Counted from the stretch's first letter, positions 37,901-46,047 are shown. The stretch: 61,779 bases of DNA from Methylobacterium sp. J-076 (GCF_022829405.1 NZ_JAKSXW010000025.1:1-61779); one strand, 5' to 3'. Notes: generated by a model not told the origin, from the sequence alone. Made by a program: numbers and translations.

Positions 37901-38833
37901 GAGCCCCGCCACGCCCCACACGTCGCCGGTGGTGGCCTTGAGCGAGGTCTCGACCCTGGGCGCGATGCGGCACCGCCCGGCGCGCAGGTCGTCCCCGAAC
38001 CACGAGGCCACCACGGCGACCCTGCGCAGGTTCGGACACAGGGCCTGCAGGGCATCGAGGGAGGCGGTGACGTCGCTCGTCCCGCGCAACTGGTGCCGGT
38101 TGGCGCTCTGCGTGCGGCCGCATCCCAGATCGACGGTGACGGAGGTGGGATCGAGGACGAACTCCCCGGCGCCGGGGATGAGATCGACGGCGCGGACCAG
38201 CCCGCACAGGCCGTTGACCGGCCGCACCACCTCGAAGGTGAATTGCGGGATGCGGTTGCCGTAATCGCCGAGCGGCAGGCTCTCGAACACCACGTAGGCG
38301 AGGCCGCGATAGGCCGGGGCGTTGTCGGCCCCCTCCTTGGCCACGATCAGCGGATCGGGCGCCTGGTCCGCCGCACCCGTATGGACCCGCAGGGTGATGC
38401 GGGTCTGATCGACCTCGACGCCGTCCGCCCAGATCCGCCGCACCAGGGCGATCTCGCCCTCGCACAACCCCACCGCGAGGTTGGCGGAGTAAGCGTAGGC
38501 GGTTCGCACCGTGCGCGCACTGCCCGTCCCCTTGGACGGGGAGGCCGCCCGCTCGACGGTGGTGTTGGCGGTCTCCAGGGGGCGGGTCGCCCAGATCAGG
38601 CCGCCGCCGATCCGGGCCCGGCCGTAGACCCGCGGGATCGGGTCGCCCTCGGTGGAGGTGATCCCCGAGACGTCCGACAGGCGCGGCCCCTCCACGAACC
38701 GGGTCTTGCGGCCCTGGCCGGACAGGGCGTTTCCCGCCGCGGACCCGAGGGCGCGGCCGATCACCCCGCCCACCGGCCCGCCGAACACGGAGCCGACGGC
38801 GCCGCCGACGGTGGAGAGGACCAGGGTCGCCAT
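34940..38833 (-). CDS. GTA TIM-barrel-like tail tip protein (orfg15 equivalent)
   Basis: At 1297 aa it is close to RcGTA gp15 (about 1300 aa). The N-terminus MATLVLSTVGGAVGSVFGGP with RVYGRARIGGGLIWATR is typical of the family. The middle holds the TIM-barrel, glycosidase-like domain (ADWTEYGAHVRDGG; IGIDWYPPFTDWRD-like; WLTETGVPAVDKG), then a tail-hub part (GALEPLAQVYGLDVGATGG). It forms the host-contact hub or megatron of the GTA tail. Start at ATG 38833. Confidence 0.92.
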   Translation of the reverse strand: MATLVLSTVGGAVGSVFGGPVGGVIGRALGSAAGNALSGQGRKTRFVEGPRLSDVSGITSTEGDPIPRVYGRARIGGGLIWATRPLETANTTVERAASPSKGTGSARTVRTAYAYSANLAVGLCEGEIALVRRIWADGVEVDQTRITLRVHTGAADQAPDPLIVAKEGADNAPAYRGLAYVVFESLPLGDYGNRIPQFTFEVVRPVNGLCGLVRAVDLIPGAGEFVLDPTSVTVDLGCGRTQSANRHQLRGTSDVTASLDALQALCPNLRRVAVVASWFGDDLRAGRCRIAPRVETSLKATTGDVWGVAGLTRASAGTVSLLPDGTTPAYGGTPSDAGLGRLVAELAGRGLEVVVYPFVMMDVPPGTLLPDPRRPGATQPPYPWRGRITCDPAPGLPGSPDGTAEADAQVEAFFAGGYRSLVLHYADLAAAWAGAGVRIAGFLVGSELIGLTRVRGGSGYPAVAALRALAAEVRRRLGPGVPLVYAADWTEYGAHVRDGGATIRFPLDDLFADPNIAAVGIDWYPPFTDWRDASAHADLALAGSIHDRAYLKAGGASGEAFDWAYADGQARAAQVRTPITDGAYGKPWLYRPKDLVAWWSNRHVERDGGVETRATAWVPMGKPIWLTETGVPAVDKGTNGPNVFPDPKSSEDALPPDSRGVRDDLIQLRGLEAVLARFDPAAPGFAPADNPVSPVYGGRMVDPGSIFVWCWDARPFPVFSDMTSTWADARQWQLGHWITGRIEGCDLDLLVARILAEFGFDAPLAVEAAAFLDGYVIDRPLTARGALEPLAQVYGLDVGATGGILRLRGPRRDAPLVLAPSELVRVSEDGPTLRRVRAEESALPRSVALGVTDAESPDYRRAAAAATRPAGGRRGETRIDTAIVTRREVGDGLAEDLLDRLIAARDSAVFTLSPRRREVEPGDLVTLAADAPEASALLRVDRIDDAPTGRRIEASRVPVRTGPARAIGRGRSAPVPSAAPAAGAPFALALDLPLDRGAPAVLQYLAVAAEPWPGTATVWRAEAGGSFAVHGSVDFPACLGRTLAPLPPGPLWRLDRGARLDVMLRRAGALASVPLAAMLAGGNSFAVVAPDGTVEILSAAGAVATGADTVRLSGLLRGLAGSEAAAGRGAPAGSLIVRLDDGAVVPLIERLDEAGRAFRYRIGAAGLDPGDPAMAPLSATAGLSALLPLRPVHLRARRVSGGVALSWIRRARRSGDAWEPVEIPLDEASESYAVTLFSNGGAIRSLTASGPALLYPAATEVADFGGPQAALDVAVAQFGASAGLGPATRARIPVRSA

Positions 38834-38870
38834 GGGGGGGCTCCGATGCGGATCGGGGGTCGGCGGGAGG

Positions 38871-39320
38871 TCAGGGGCGCGGCGGAAACCGGAAGACCCC
38901 GGCGAGGTGCCGCCGCCACCAGGGGGTGAGGGCCACCTCCGTCACCTCCGCCCGGTCGTGGGCGTGGATCATCGTGCCCGGCCCGGAGGCGATGGCGCAG
39001 TGCCGGGCGGGCAGGTGCGCGCGGAAGGCGAACAGCAGCACGTCGCCGGGCAGGGGCGCATAGCCCGGCCACGGTCCGCCCACCGGCAGGAGGTGGCGGG
39101 CGGCGGCCTCGGCGAGGGGGTCCGTGCCCGGGGCGGCCGATTCGGCCCAGGTGGCGGAATAGGGCGGCGGCGCCTCCGGCTCCCGCCCGTAGAGCCCCCG
39201 CCACACCCCGCGCAGCAGGCCGAGGCAGTCGCAGCCGACGCCGCGCAGGGAGCCCTGGTGGCGGTAGGGCGTGCCGAGCCAGAGCCGCGCCTGCGCCACG
39301 GCCTCGTCGCCGGGGGTCAT
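38871..39320 (-). CDS. NlpC/P60 family tail peptidase (orfg14 equivalent)
   Basis: The protein is 149 aa. It has ARLWLGTPYRHQGSLRGVGCDCLGLLRGV with catalytic Cys32, and ARHCAIASGPG with His107, the Cys-His pair of NlpC/P60 cell-wall peptidases. It is used in GTAs to open host peptidoglycan. The ATG overlaps the orfg13 stop by 4 bases (ATGA). Confidence 0.9.
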   Translation of the reverse strand: MTPGDEAVAQARLWLGTPYRHQGSLRGVGCDCLGLLRGVWRGLYGREPEAPPPYSATWAESAAPGTDPLAEAAARHLLPVGGPWPGYAPLPGDVLLFAFRAHLPARHCAIASGPGTMIHAHDRAEVTEVALTPWWRRHLAGVFRFPPRP

Positions 39321-40192
39321 CGGAAGTAGCTCCCGCCGTCGAGCACGGGCTCGGACCCGGGGGCCGCGCGCAGGATCGCGTCGTTGCCCGGCATGTGCGG
39401 GAAGCCCTGGAAGTTCACCGCGTTGGCGAACCGGTCGCGGCAGGTGGCGAGGCGCTTGTCGCAGCCGGCGGTGAGGGTGAACGTGTCGCCCGCCGCCACG
39501 GGGTGCGGGGGCGCCTCCCACAGTTCGAGGAGGTCGCCGGCCTGGAGCCGCAGGTCGGCGGCGAGGCCGGCATTGGCCCCGCCGGTCCAGGCGAGGCGCC
39601 CCCCCGTGAACAGGCCTCCGGCGAAGGAGCGGTCCAGGGCGACGCGGAGGGTGGCCGGCTCCGGCCCGTCGAGGACGTGCCCCCCCGTCCGCCAAGGGGC
39701 GAGGTCGACCCGGCAGCGGGCATCGCCGAGGTCGGCGCCGCAGGTGGCGCGGTAGCAGCGCCCGACCTCCGCATCGAGGCGCGCGGCGACGCCCCGCAGC
39801 TCGGCCACGAAGGCGTCCCCCTCCCGGCGGATCTCGCCGATCGTGCCGATGTCGAGGAGGAGGCGCGTCCGCGGGTCCGTCCAGTCCACGAGCCAGGTCT
39901 CGACGCTCGCCCCGTCGTAGAGGCCGCCCGCGATGTCCGCCTCGGTGAGGCCCAGGGCGGTGAGCGCCCCCGCCACGTCGCCGCCGGAGACCGCGAAGCC
40001 CGCCTCGGCGCTGGCCTCGGCCGCCTCCAGGCCGGTGCGGGCCGCGTGGACGAGGCCCGCGAAGGTCAGGTCCCGGTCGTGGTCGGTGAAGCCGAGGGCG
40101 ACCCCGTCCCGGCGGCGGAGCGACCAGCACCGGCACAGGGTGGTGACGCCGCCCGCGAGGTGGGCGGCGAAGGCGGGGGGCAGGTCCCTCAC
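39317..40192 (-). CDS. DUF2163 / phage BR0599 family tail protein (orfg13 equivalent)
   Basis: The protein is 291 aa. LCRCWSLRRRDGVALGFTDHDR at the N-terminus and GCDKRLATCRDRFANAVNFQGFP near the C-terminus are diagnostic of the family, which forms part of the tail tip iron-binding hub in RcGTA. Start is GTG at 40192, sharing GTGA with the previous stop. Confidence 0.92.
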   Translation of the reverse strand: MRDLPPAFAAHLAGGVTTLCRCWSLRRRDGVALGFTDHDRDLTFAGLVHAARTGLEAAEASAEAGFAVSGGDVAGALTALGLTEADIAGGLYDGASVETWLVDWTDPRTRLLLDIGTIGEIRREGDAFVAELRGVAARLDAEVGRCYRATCGADLGDARCRVDLAPWRTGGHVLDGPEPATLRVALDRSFAGGLFTGGRLAWTGGANAGLAADLRLQAGDLLELWEAPPHPVAAGDTFTLTAGCDKRLATCRDRFANAVNFQGFPHMPGNDAILRAAPGSEPVLDGGSYFR

Positions 40193-40824
40193 GGCACGAT
40201 CTCCACGAGCGGGACCTTCGGGATCTCCCCCGCCGTGAAGGCGGCGAGGTCGACGCTCAGGTCGTCGGTGTCGAAGCGGACGGGCACGTCGAACTCGAAG
40301 CCCGCCGTCACCGGGACGTTCGCGGCGGGGGCGCGGGCCAGGGTGACGAGCCCGGTCGCCGGATCGCAGGCGAAGGCGCCGGGCGACAGCTCCGCCCCCG
40401 CCACGGCCACGCGCACGCTTCCGGCCACCGGCTTGGCGATGGCCCGGCGGTAGGGTGCGGGGCCGCCGCCATAGGTCTTGGCGAGGGGGAACGCGACGGC
40501 GGTGCCGTCGCCGCGCCCGAGGATCTGGTCGAGGGGGCCCGGCGGACGGCCGGGCGGCCCGGAGCGGAAATCCACCCTGTCCCGGTAGCGGAACCCGTAG
40601 AGGCGCCCCCGCCGCTCCTCGAAGAAGGCGATCACCGCGTGGAGCGCGTCGAGGCTGCGGATGCCGAAGCCGGCCTCGTAGCGGCGGCGGGAATCGGCCC
40701 AGCGGCCGTTGCGGTGTTCGCGCCCCGAGCCGAGCGTGACGATCTCGGTCAGCCGTTGCGGGCCGCCGCTGCCGCGCAGGGCCACGTCGAGGGGGAACAG
40801 CACCTCGTGGAAGTCGTCGGCCAT
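40189..40824 (-). CDS. DUF2460 distal tail protein (orfg12 equivalent)
   Basis: The protein is 211 aa. FHEVLFPLDVALRGSGGPQR, then EHRNGRWADSRRRYEAGFGIR and FRYRDRVDFRSG, match DUF2460, the distal tail protein of GTAs. The ATG at 40824 follows 13 bases after the tape-measure stop. Confidence 0.92.
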   Translation of the reverse strand: MADDFHEVLFPLDVALRGSGGPQRLTEIVTLGSGREHRNGRWADSRRRYEAGFGIRSLDALHAVIAFFEERRGRLYGFRYRDRVDFRSGPPGRPPGPLDQILGRGDGTAVAFPLAKTYGGGPAPYRRAIAKPVAGSVRVAVAGAELSPGAFACDPATGLVTLARAPAANVPVTAGFEFDVPVRFDTDDLSVDLAAFTAGEIPKVPLVEIVP

Positions 40825-40837
40825 GGGAATATCCCCG

Positions 40838-41437
40838 TCAGAGGGCGCGCTGGCCCCGGGCGACGGCCCGGGCGAGGGTGGCGGCGACCTGCGCCTCCGA
40901 GCGGCGGAAGGCCGAGGGGTCTGGCGTGGCGATGGTGACGTGCACCGAGACCGGCCGGGCCGGGGCGCCCGCCGCCACGCCGAGGCGCCCGTCCGGCCCG
41001 CGGCGGAGCGGCATGATCGCCTCCGGCCCGGCCTCACCCATCAGGCCGGTGCCGTTGGCCATCGGGAAGTAGGTCGGTGCGGCCACCACCCCGCCGGCGG
41101 CGAAGGGCGTGACCCGCCCGCCCCGGAAGACGCCGCCTTTGGCGAAGGCCTCCCCCTCGTCCTCCGTGTCGGATTCCGCGGCGTCGTCGGACTTCGTGAG
41201 CGCGCCGAGGAGCCCCTTCACCCCCGCGCGCAGGGGCCCCGCGGCGGCCCTGGCGGCCACGCGCGCCAGCGTCGCGCCGATGGTGCCGAGCACGCTGTCG
41301 AGCCCGCGGCCCGAGGCCGTGCTGCGGGTCAGGGCGGTGGAGAGGCTGCGGCCGAAATTCTGGGCCAACTTGTCCAGGGTGCCGAGCTGCGCGATGCGCG
41401 CCGCGTTCTGCCGGTCGATGTCGGTGTCGTCGCTCAT
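40838..41437 (-). CDS. Short phage tail tape-measure protein (orfg11 equivalent)
   Basis: The protein is 199 aa, short for phages but normal for GTA orfg11, whose tail is short. FAKGGVFRGGRVTPFAAGGVV and MGEAGPEAIMPLRRGPDG are the lambda-type tape-measure C-terminal signature. The ATG overlaps the stop of the chaperone gene by 4 bases (ATGA). Confidence 0.88.
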   Translation of the reverse strand: MSDDTDIDRQNAARIAQLGTLDKLAQNFGRSLSTALTRSTASGRGLDSVLGTIGATLARVAARAAAGPLRAGVKGLLGALTKSDDAAESDTEDEGEAFAKGGVFRGGRVTPFAAGGVVAAPTYFPMANGTGLMGEAGPEAIMPLRRGPDGRLGVAAGAPARPVSVHVTIATPDPSAFRRSEAQVAATLARAVARGQRAL

Positions 41438-41652
41438 GCTGCGCTCCCTGGGGGGGACGGGTCGGGGTGGGAGGCGAGGAGGCGCTCGAACTCGGGCCGG
41501 CTCAGCCCGGCGGGGGTGCGCCTCCGGCCGAGGGCGGCGGCGAATTCCCGGGGGGTCGCGCCCCAGAAGTCGCGGGGGCGCCAGCCGAGGCGGCCGAGGG
41601 CGGCGCTCAGCGCGTCGTCCCAGGGAAAGGCCCGCGGGGGGGCGGGGCTCAG
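41434..41652 (-). CDS. Phage tail assembly chaperone (orfg10.1 / rcc01693 family), CTG start
   Basis: The gene is short (72 aa) and easily missed because no ATG, GTG or TTG is in frame. The peptide has PWDDALSAALGRLGWRPRDFWGATPREFAAALG and LSRPEFERLLASHPD, the pattern of the rcc01693-type chaperone that follows gp10 in GTAs. A CTG at 41652 overlaps the gp10 stop in the same 4-base manner (CTGA) used elsewhere in the cluster. A GGAGGAG ribosome binding site lies 8 bases upstream. Initiation at CTG is therefore the best reading, though unproven. Confidence 0.68.
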   Translation of the reverse strand: MSPAPPRAFPWDDALSAALGRLGWRPRDFWGATPREFAAALGRRRTPAGLSRPEFERLLASHPDPSPPGSAA

Positions 41653-42005
41653 GCCCGGCTCTCCTCCCCCCGCGGGACCGGAGGGTTTTCCGGCGGCCCC
41701 GCCCCGAAGGCGGCCTCCAGCACCTCGCCGAGGGCGACCACCAGGGCGCCCATGCCCCCGCCGATGGGGAGACGCCCGACCTCCTCGTCCGACAGGGCGT
41801 GGCCGCCGCCGCGCAGGGCGGCCCCGAGGAGGGCGATCAGGTCGCCGGTCCGGGGGTGGCCGGTGCCGAAGCGCCCGGCGAGGCCGGCGAGGTCGCCGGC
41901 CCGGAGGGAATCCTCCAGGTCCGCCAGCGCCCCGAGGGTGAGGCAGAGGGTGTAGCGGCGCCCGCCGAGTTCGAGGGGCACCTCGCCGCGCCTGCGGTTG
42001 ACCAT
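41649..42005 (-). CDS. GTA gp10 family protein
   Basis: The protein is 118 aa. RRRGEVPLELGGRRYTLCLTLGALADLEDSL, then HPRTGDLIALLGAALRGGGH, is the GTA-gp10 family. It probably acts in tail assembly. It starts at ATG 42005, 16 bases downstream of the major tail stop. Confidence 0.9.
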   Translation of the reverse strand: MVNRRRGEVPLELGGRRYTLCLTLGALADLEDSLRAGDLAGLAGRFGTGHPRTGDLIALLGAALRGGGHALSDEEVGRLPIGGGMGALVVALGEVLEAAFGAGPPENPPVPRGEESRA

Positions 42006-42021
42006 GGCCGGACCCTCCCGC

Positions 42022-42432
42022 TCAGGCCGCCGTGAAGGCGAGGGCGCCCGCCGATTCGAGGCTCATGTCGAAGGTCACCTCGCCCGCATGCTCGCCGCGG
42101 TAGTCGAGGCTCACGATCTGGAACGGCCCCTCCATCGTCCCGAAGGCCGGGACGACGAGCTGGAACGCCGCGATCACCCCGTCGAAGAACATCTGCCGGA
42201 GGCGGAGGTCGGAGGCCTGGTCCCGGAACACGCCGGCGCCCGAGATGGCGGCCCGGCGCACCCCCGCCCCGGCCAGCAACTCCCGCCAGCGGCCGGCGGA
42301 ATCGGCGTTGGTGACGTCCACCGTCTCCGCGTTGAGGGTGATCTGCCTCGTCCTCAGGCCCGCCACGGCGACGAAGCCGCCATTGCCGTCGCTCGCCCGG
42401 ATCAGGAGATCCTTGCCCGCCTGCGCACCCAT
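42022..42432 (-). CDS. Major tail protein (orfg9 equivalent)
   Basis: The protein is 136 aa. GKDLLIRASDGNGGFVAVAGLRTRQITLNAETVDVTNADS and FRDQASDLRLRQMFFDG fit the TP901-1/GTA major tail tube protein, which polymerises around the tape measure. ATG at 42432 is preferred over the adjacent GTG at 42435 because GAGGAGG then sits 5 bases upstream. Confidence 0.9.
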   Translation of the reverse strand: MGAQAGKDLLIRASDGNGGFVAVAGLRTRQITLNAETVDVTNADSAGRWRELLAGAGVRRAAISGAGVFRDQASDLRLRQMFFDGVIAAFQLVVPAFGTMEGPFQIVSLDYRGEHAGEVTFDMSLESAGALAFTAA

Positions 42433-42456
42433 CACGTCCTCCTCGGAAAATCGCGC

Positions 42457-42873
42457 TCAGAATGTCTCGGTGACGGCCTCGACCGTCAGGCTGGCCCGGG
42501 CCTCGCCCGTGCGGGAGTCGCGGCTCGCCTTCAGGGCGCTCACCCGGATGGTCACGAGGCGGCAGCCCTGGAGGGGCATGTCCGTCCCGGCGAGGAGGGC
42601 CGCCATGCGCGCGGCGGCCTCCAGCGCGCTGCGGGTGGAGCCGGGCTTGGCGATCACCGTCAGCTCGTGCCGGTGCAGGTGGCGCCCGGCGCCGTCCACG
42701 GAATCGTCGCGGACCTCGGCATCGCCGAACAGGGCGTAGACCGGCACGGCCCCCCGGGGCGGCTCGTCGTAGAGGCGGGCGCTGCCGCCGAGCAGCGTGG
42801 CCAGGGCCGCGTCGGCGGCGAAGCGGGTGATCAGGCCGGCGCGCATGGCCAGGAGGGGGCTCGGATCGCTCAT
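42457..42873 (-). CDS. DUF3168 tail terminator-like protein (orfg8 equivalent)
   Basis: The protein is 138 aa. LLAMRAGLITRFAADAALATLLGG, VYALFGDAEVRD and the HLHRHELTVIAKPG strand are typical of DUF3168, the tail terminator or neck family of HK97-like phages and GTAs. The ATG overlaps the previous stop by 4 bases (ATGA). Confidence 0.88.
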   Translation of the reverse strand: MSDPSPLLAMRAGLITRFAADAALATLLGGSARLYDEPPRGAVPVYALFGDAEVRDDSVDGAGRHLHRHELTVIAKPGSTRSALEAAARMAALLAGTDMPLQGCRLVTIRVSALKASRDSRTGEARASLTVEAVTETF

Positions 42874-43223
42874 CCCTGGGCCTCCGGCACCAGTTCCTCG
42901 ACCTCGCAGACGCAGTCGCGGCCGCGCTCGTCCGGGTCCGCGACGGTGCGGATCGCGAAGCGCCGCGGCCCGGCGCTCAGGCGCGCGGCGGGCGTCAGGT
43001 CCGCCCGGCGGCGCAGGGTGATGCGGTGGGTGACGAGGGCGTCCGCGCGTCCGCCCCGGACCCGTTCGACGGCACCGAGCGGGGCGATGGCGCCCCACAG
43101 GGTCGGGCCGGGCACGTAGCGGCGCAGCACGCCGCCGAACCCGTCCGGCTGCTCCAGGGGCTTCTCGAGCACGAAGCGGCGCCGCCGCGCCCCGAGGGAC
43201 GGGCGTCGGTCGAGGGATGCCAT
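42870..43223 (-). CDS. Phage head-tail adaptor (orfg7 equivalent)
   Basis: The protein is 117 aa. It has FVLEKPLEQPDGFGGVLRRYVPGPTLWGAI and the VTHRITLRRRADLTPAARL segment of head closure proteins (HK97 gp7 / SPP1 gp16 group). The frame is open upstream into repeat sequence, so I chose ATG at 43223 with a nearby GGAG. Confidence 0.85.
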   Translation of the reverse strand: MASLDRRPSLGARRRRFVLEKPLEQPDGFGGVLRRYVPGPTLWGAIAPLGAVERVRGGRADALVTHRITLRRRADLTPAARLSAGPRRFAIRTVADPDERGRDCVCEVEELVPEAQG

Positions 43224-43267
43224 GGCAGGCTCCGGGGTTTTTTGGGATGGACGGATGGCCGACCGCG

Positions 43268-43440
43268 CTCCCCCCCTCTGCGGGGGAGGGTGGCCCCGGC
43301 GTCGGCCGGGGTCGGGAGAGGGGAGCGCGGTGTCCGGATCACGCGCGGCCCGTCGTGCGGGGCGGTGCATCGTTCTGCACCGTCGCTCCCCTCTCCCGGC
43401 CCCCTGACTGGGGCCACCCTCCCCCGCAGAGGGGGGAGGG
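43268..43440. repeat. Long-armed GC-rich inverted repeat, family B copy 3
   Basis: Arms at about 43268-43330 (CTGCGGGGGAGGGTGGCC..GGGTCGGGAGAGGGGAGCG) and 43383-43440 (reverse complement). It lies inside the GTA cluster between the orfg7 and orfg6 equivalents. Confidence 0.75.
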
Positions 43441-43484
43441 ACGCGCGCCGGCCGTTGCGGAGTTCAGGCAAGCCCCGACACCCA

Positions 43485-43582
43485 CGCCGTCTTTGCCAGC
43501 GTCAGCGACGCAATCCAGGGCAGCGGGACGCTTCAGAACCGTGGCGGATCCCTGGCTTGCTTCGCTGCGCTCGCAATGACGG
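43485..43582. repeat. Palindromic intergenic repeat, family A copy 3
   Basis: Same pattern as at 252 and 8261: GACGCAATCCAGGGCAGCGG core on the left, GGATCCCTGGCTTGC and CGCTCGCAATGACGG on the right. It follows the family B copy, so repeats fill nearly all of the 420-base gap 43224-43643; no gene was seen there. Confidence 0.75.
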
Positions 43583-43643
43583 TGAGGGTGAGGGTGCCCA
43601 AGGACGGTCGGGGGCAATCGCCCCGCAGCAAAAACCAAAAACC

Positions 43644-44210
43644 TCAGCGCAGCCGCAGCCGCCGCGAGGAGGCGGCGAGGCGGCGCAGGGCGGTGGGGTC
43701 CGCGTCGGGCTCGTCGCCCCGGTGCTCGTAGCCGGCGGCGGCGAGGCGCAGGATCGCGAGGCGGAGATCCTCCGGGAGCGGCGGGCCGTCGCCGCCGAAC
43801 CCGGCCGTGACCTCGATCACCACGCTGCGGCCAACGAGATCGGGCAGGTCGCCGACAAATTGCAGAGCCGGCGCCTCCACCGGATCGGGCCCGGGCCGCA
43901 CCGTGCCGGCGGGAAGGTCGGTCACGGTCCCGTCCGGGGCGGCGAGGCCGGCGCGGACGAGGCCGACGAGCGGGCTGAGGGGCAACGGCAGCCACCCCTC
44001 CGCGGGCCACCGGTCGAGGACGATCCGGTAGCGCCCCGGCACCAGCACCCGGCGGGCCTCCGTCTCCAGGCTCGTCCGGGCGGCGGCGAGGAGCCGGGCG
44101 AGGATGTCGTCCTCCGCTCCGCCGTCGTCGGCATCGAGGCGCAGGTAGCGCCGCAGCTCGGCGACGCTCACCGGCTCGACGGGGGGCGTCTCGGCGCGTA
44201 TCGGGGTCAT
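43644..44210 (-). CDS. Head-tail connector protein (orfg6 equivalent)
   Basis: The protein is 188 aa. VEPVSVAELRRYLRLDADD..EDDILARLLAAARTSLETEARRVL is the phage gp6-like connector signature. It continues RYRIVLDRWP and the VVIEVTAGFGGDG..LPEDLRLAILRLAAAGYEHRGD pattern. It adds to the portal ring during head completion. It is now the first gene after the protease/Dps block on its strand. Confidence 0.88.
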   Translation of the reverse strand: MTPIRAETPPVEPVSVAELRRYLRLDADDGGAEDDILARLLAAARTSLETEARRVLVPGRYRIVLDRWPAEGWLPLPLSPLVGLVRAGLAAPDGTVTDLPAGTVRPGPDPVEAPALQFVGDLPDLVGRSVVIEVTAGFGGDGPPLPEDLRLAILRLAAAGYEHRGDEPDADPTALRRLAASSRRLRLR

Positions 44211-44236
44211 CGCGCGGGTCTCCTTCAGGACGTTCG

Positions 44237-44959
44237 ATGCCGTTGACCAGAGCCGGGCTCGCCTTCGCCCTGACGCTCCCGGCCCTGCCGGCCGCGGCGA
44301 TCGTCGGGGGGACGGAGGCCCCTCCCGGGAGCGCCGTGATGGTGCTGACCTCCGCCGGCGGCGTATGCAGCGGGGTGGTGCTGACCCCGGACGCGGTGCT
44401 CACCGCCGGCCACTGTGTCGCCGGCGCCAAGGCGCTGCGGGTGCATTACCGGGGCGCCGAGGCGGCCCCCGTGCTGGTCGAGGTCTCCGCCCGGGCGGTG
44501 CATCCGGGCTACGATGCGGGGGCCGTGGCCGGGCGGCGCCGGTCCATCGACCTCGCGCTGGTGCGCACGGCCGAGCCCCTGCCCGCCCGCTTCGCCCCGG
44601 CCGCCCTGAGCGAGGCCGCGCCGCGGGCCGGCGAGACGCTGGCGCTCTCGGGCTACGGCGCCGCCCGGCCGGGCGATCCGCGCTCCACCGGCACCTTCCG
44701 CAGCGTGCCCGCCCCCGTCGTCGAGCCCTACGGCCCGAGCCGGATCCTCGTCTGGATGCGGGGAACCGAGGGGACCGGCGCCTGCCAGGGGGATTCCGGC
44801 GGCCCGGTGACGGGGCCGGACGGGGCCGTCCTGGCGGTCACCGCCTGGATCGGCGGCGCCTGCGGAGGCCTGACCCAGGCGGTGCGCGTCGGCCCGCAGC
44901 GGGCCTGGATCGACCGGATCCTCGCCGGCTGGGGCGCGGCGGCCCGCTGGCGCCCCTGA
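44237..44959 (+). CDS. Secreted trypsin-like serine protease
   Basis: The protein is 240 aa. A signal peptide ends LPAAA, directly followed by IVGG, so the mature chymotrypsin-type N-terminus would be freed by signal peptidase without a propeptide. The catalytic triad is His59 (TAGHC), Asp105 (SIDLAL) and Ser187 (ACQGDSGGP). It is exported to the periplasm or outside. It is divergent from the orfg6 gene, on the plus strand inside the GTA cluster, and followed by a second protease of the same family. Confidence 0.85.
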   Translation: MPLTRAGLAFALTLPALPAAAIVGGTEAPPGSAVMVLTSAGGVCSGVVLTPDAVLTAGHCVAGAKALRVHYRGAEAAPVLVEVSARAVHPGYDAGAVAGRRRSIDLALVRTAEPLPARFAPAALSEAAPRAGETLALSGYGAARPGDPRSTGTFRSVPAPVVEPYGPSRILVWMRGTEGTGACQGDSGGPVTGPDGAVLAVTAWIGGACGGLTQAVRVGPQRAWIDRILAGWGAAARWRP

Positions 44960-45112
44960 TCCGCCGGGGCGGCCTCACGCGGGCCGGGTGATTGGCGGTG
45001 CAGGGCCGGCCGCGGGCCGGAACTCCAGCTTGGCCGACCGGTTGGTCTCCACTACTGTTCATGGGGCGCAGCCTGCATCGCGTTGCCTAGGTCTTTACTC
45101 CCGGAGTCACCG

Positions 45113-46006
45113 ATGCCCGCCCGTTTCCCCCGCCTGAACGGCCTGCGCAGGCACGCCGCGCGCCTCACGGTCGGGACGGCGGCCTTCGCCGGCCTCCTCG
45201 TCGGGTCCGTGCCCTCCGCCCAGGCGGTGATCCAGGGCGAGGTCGCCCGCGATCCGAACGGGACGCGCAACTTCGTGGTGCGGGTCGAGAGCACCGACGG
45301 GGAGATCTGCTCCGGCACGCTCATCGCGCCGGACCTCGTCCTGACGGCGGCCCATTGCGTCATGCGCCCCGCGGGTTATCGCGTGGTGAGCGTCGACCGC
45401 GCCTTCCGGCAGCACCGCGTCGACGTCATCGCCGCGACGATGCACCCCGATTTCGTCCCCGGCACGACGCCGGAGGACCAGCCGGGGGTCGACCTCGCCA
45501 TGCTCAAGCTCGCCCAGCCCCTCGGGGGCGATTACATGCCCCTCGATCCCCGCAGCGCCGGCTCGATCGGGACGGGCGATTCCGTCGAGATCGCCGGCTA
45601 TGGCGTGGTGGCCGAGAACCGGCGCGGCAGCGCGCGGGTGCTGCGGCAGGCGCGCCTCGTCTCCATCGGCTCCCTGCAGGTGGCCAACCGCGTCACCGTG
45701 GTGACCGACCGCCGCCGCCTCGCCGAGACCGCGGGGGCCGGCGCCTGCCTCGGCGATTCCGGCGGGCCGATCCTGACCGGCGGCCCCGGCGGCTACCAGA
45801 TCGCGGGCGTGGTGAGCTGGTCGAGCGGCGCCCTGCAGCAGGGCGCCCGGCGCACCGCCTGCGGCGGCTTCACCGCCGTGACGCCGGTGGCCGAGCATAC
45901 CGGCTGGATCGCCTCGCGGGCGGCCGAGCTGGCCCAGATCCAGCCCGGCGAGGAGATTCCCCGGCGCCACCGCGCCGACTGGATGGCCCGTCCCGGCCGG
46001 CGCTGA
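45113..46006 (+). CDS. Secreted trypsin-like serine protease
   Basis: The protein is 297 aa. After a long basic N-region and signal peptide (AFAGLLVGSVPSAQA) come VIQGE at the mature N-terminus, His81 (TAAHC), Asp127 (GVDLAM) and Ser216 (ACLGDSGGP). The ATG at 45113 has CGGAG 8 bases upstream; an in-frame TTG at 45083 is less likely. It resembles its upstream neighbour only at the family level, so it is an old paralogue or a separate arrival. The basic C-terminal end (EIPRRHRADWMARPGRR) is unusual. Confidence 0.85.
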   Translation: MPARFPRLNGLRRHAARLTVGTAAFAGLLVGSVPSAQAVIQGEVARDPNGTRNFVVRVESTDGEICSGTLIAPDLVLTAAHCVMRPAGYRVVSVDRAFRQHRVDVIAATMHPDFVPGTTPEDQPGVDLAMLKLAQPLGGDYMPLDPRSAGSIGTGDSVEIAGYGVVAENRRGSARVLRQARLVSIGSLQVANRVTVVTDRRRLAETAGAGACLGDSGGPILTGGPGGYQIAGVVSWSSGALQQGARRTACGGFTAVTPVAEHTGWIASRAAELAQIQPGEEIPRRHRADWMARPGRR

Positions 46007-46047
46007 CGGCGCAGGCAGGAACTTCGCGCCGGCCCGGTGAATTCCGC

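Noticed and set aside
43224..43643. Possible CRISPR or tandem array between GTA genes
   Set aside because: The repeated blocks are inverted, not direct, with no regular spacers; they are family A and B palindromes.
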